DNA of 5,091 bases from Deltaproteobacteria bacterium (GTDB taxonomy: Bacteria; Desulfobacterota; GWC2-55-46; S146-70; JAUXIU01), in NCBI GenBank assembly GCA_030620895.1, contig JAUXIU010000089.1:1-5091 (forward strand), given 5' to 3'. A program made the position numbers and the translations under genes. The notes under the pieces are model-generated. The model was not told the DNA's origin. It was given only the letters and a program-made list of their open reading frames with translations, and did no database searches. This document shows, piece after piece, positions 4,095 to 5,091 of this stretch; positions within the stretch are counted from its first letter, which is position 1, and each line of letters begins with the position of its first letter.

Positions 4095-5091
4095 CTAGGT
4101 AGCTATACCCTCATGTATGTTAATAAACTGCATTGAATAAAGTCGGCTATACTCACCATCAAGCCTCAAAAGTTCTTCGTGCATACCTATCTCTTTTATT
4201 GTGCCATTTGCAAGGACGATTATCCTATCTGCATTCCTTATGGTGGAGAGCCTATGTGCAATAACAAATGTAGTCCTCCCTTCTATAAGATTATTCAGAC
4301 CCTTCTGTACCTCAGCCTCGGATTCGGTATCCAGTGAAGATGTGGCCTCATCAAGTATAAGGATAGGTGCATTCTTTAATATTGCCCTGGCGATCGAAAG
4401 TCTCTGTCTTTCTCCCCCTGAAAGCCTGATCCCGCTCTCTCCAATTAGTGTATCGTAGCCCTGGGTCATTCTTTTAATAAAACCATCTGCATTCGCAGCC
4501 TTTGCTGCCGCCATTATCTCTTCATCCGACCTTGAAAAGTCTCCATAAGATATATTCTTCTTAACTGTATCATTGAAGAGTATTACCTGCTGTGAAACAA
4601 TTGCAATCTGTGCCCTCAGAGAGCTGAGGGAAATATCTCTTAAATCCACACCGTCAATCATGATAGTGCCATCTGTAACATCATAAAACCTAGGGATGAG
4701 ATTAACCAATGTTGTCTTCCCGACCCCGCTCGCACCAACTATTGCAATAACCTCACCCCTCTCGACATCGAGGTTCAAATCTCTGAGTATCCAGTCTTCA
4801 CCATATCTGAAAGACACTCCATTGAATTCTATGCCCTTCTCAATTCCTTTTAGCTTAACTGCACCATCATTCGTATCAGCCCCCTCAGACTGGCTGTCCA
4901 GCATATCGAAGACCCTCTCCGCAGCAGCAAGCCCCTGTGAGATATTCAGATTAACACCATTCAAGGCCTTCACAGGGCGATAGAGCATTAGCACTGCTGC
5001 AAAGAATGACATAAATGCCTCAGGTCTCAATGTGCCGCTGTGGATACGATAAGCTGCATACCAGATAGTAACTGAAAAACCGATTGCACCG
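4095..5091 (-). CDS. msbA: MsbA-type ABC transporter (lipid A flippase), C-terminal part
   Basis: This is a half-size ABC exporter cut by the right window edge. The frame is open through 5091, and the residues before TLRPEAF (GAIGFSVTIWYAAYRIHSG) continue the transmembrane domain. The TTG at 5030 is therefore an internal leucine codon and not the start. Of roughly 570-600 residues expected, 331 are visible. The last membrane helix SFFAAVLMLYRPVKAL leads into the linker ISQGLAAAERVFDMLD and then a complete nucleotide-binding domain. It has an A-loop tyrosine in FRYGEDW, Walker A GASGVGKT (4713-4736), a Q-loop in IVSQQ, signature LSGGERQ (4404-4424), Walker B ILILDEAT, D-loop SSLD and an H-loop in IAHRLS. 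All ATPase motifs are intact. MsbA flips lipid A-core across the inner membrane. General multidrug or lipid exporters share these motifs, and the same-strand DUF374 acyltransferase downstream favours the lipid A role. Confidence 0.87.
   Translation of the reverse strand, partial: GAIGFSVTIWYAAYRIHSGTLRPEAFMSFFAAVLMLYRPVKALNGVNLNISQGLAAAERVFDMLDSQSEGADTNDGAVKLKGIEKGIEFNGVSFRYGEDWILRDLNLDVERGEVIAIVGASGVGKTTLVNLIPRFYDVTDGTIMIDGVDLRDISLSSLRAQIAIVSQQVILFNDTVKKNISYGDFSRSDEEIMAAAKAANADGFIKRMTQGYDTLIGESGIRLSGGERQRLSIARAILKNAPILILDEATSSLDTESEAEVQKGLNNLIEGRTTFVIAHRLSTIRNADRIIVLANGTIKEIGMHEELLRLDGEYSRLYSMQFINIHEGIAT

Noticed and set aside
4095..5030. A stand-alone ABC ATPase starting at the TTG at 5030
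   Set aside because: The frame continues upstream without a stop to the window edge, with clear MsbA transmembrane-domain sequence, so this is an internal codon of a larger exporter.

Overview
The window suggests a Gram-negative bacterium. It carries the 3' part of an MsbA-type lipid flippase followed on the same strand by a DUF374 lysophospholipid-acyltransferase-like gene, a pairing seen in lipid A/Kdo gene clusters of Desulfobacterota, Nitrospirota and relatives. Moderate GC genes, an AT-rich toxin-antitoxin cassette and several hairpin and short-repeat families between genes fit such an environmental genome. The phylum is an inference from gene content and is not established.

Layout. Positions 1-216: a good Shine-Dalgarno and the N-terminal half of a DUF123 (GIY-YIG-like) gene, cut off after its core motif. 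Positions 162-794 (minus): a histidine phosphatase (RHG family) whose last codons run antisense through the DUF123 remnant, which looks like a deletion that fused two convergent genes. Positions 795-1171: a divergent intergenic region holding a promoter for the phosphatase, two GC-rich hairpins with the same core, a candidate promoter for the rightward gene, and a leader with mutually exclusive A/T-rich inverted repeats. Positions 1172-2278 (plus): a membrane-anchored DUF3179 protein with a YCPLC motif. Positions 2339-3010 (minus): the DUF374 acyltransferase, convergent with DUF3179.

Positions 3011-4094 are the accessory part. From left to right they hold two copies of a 7-bp-periodic repeat with CG at a fixed place in nearly every unit, a short hairpin, a BrnT-like toxin with its CopG-type antitoxin (leftward, toxin first, ATGA overlap, strong promoter with an overlapping 8-bp inverted repeat), and a repeat element built around two copies of GGGGACTGTCCC and a GTAA-capped hairpin. 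Positions 4095-5091 (minus) are the C-terminal part of MsbA, open at the right edge.

The likeliest reading is that msbA and the acyltransferase once were close neighbours in a leftward envelope operon, and that a toxin-antitoxin cassette and repeat elements later accumulated between them. I see no clear new multi-gene system. The most unusual signals are the CG-phased heptad repeats, the twin hairpins with different but self-complementary outer arms, the leader of the DUF3179 gene, and the gene-fusion scar at the left end.
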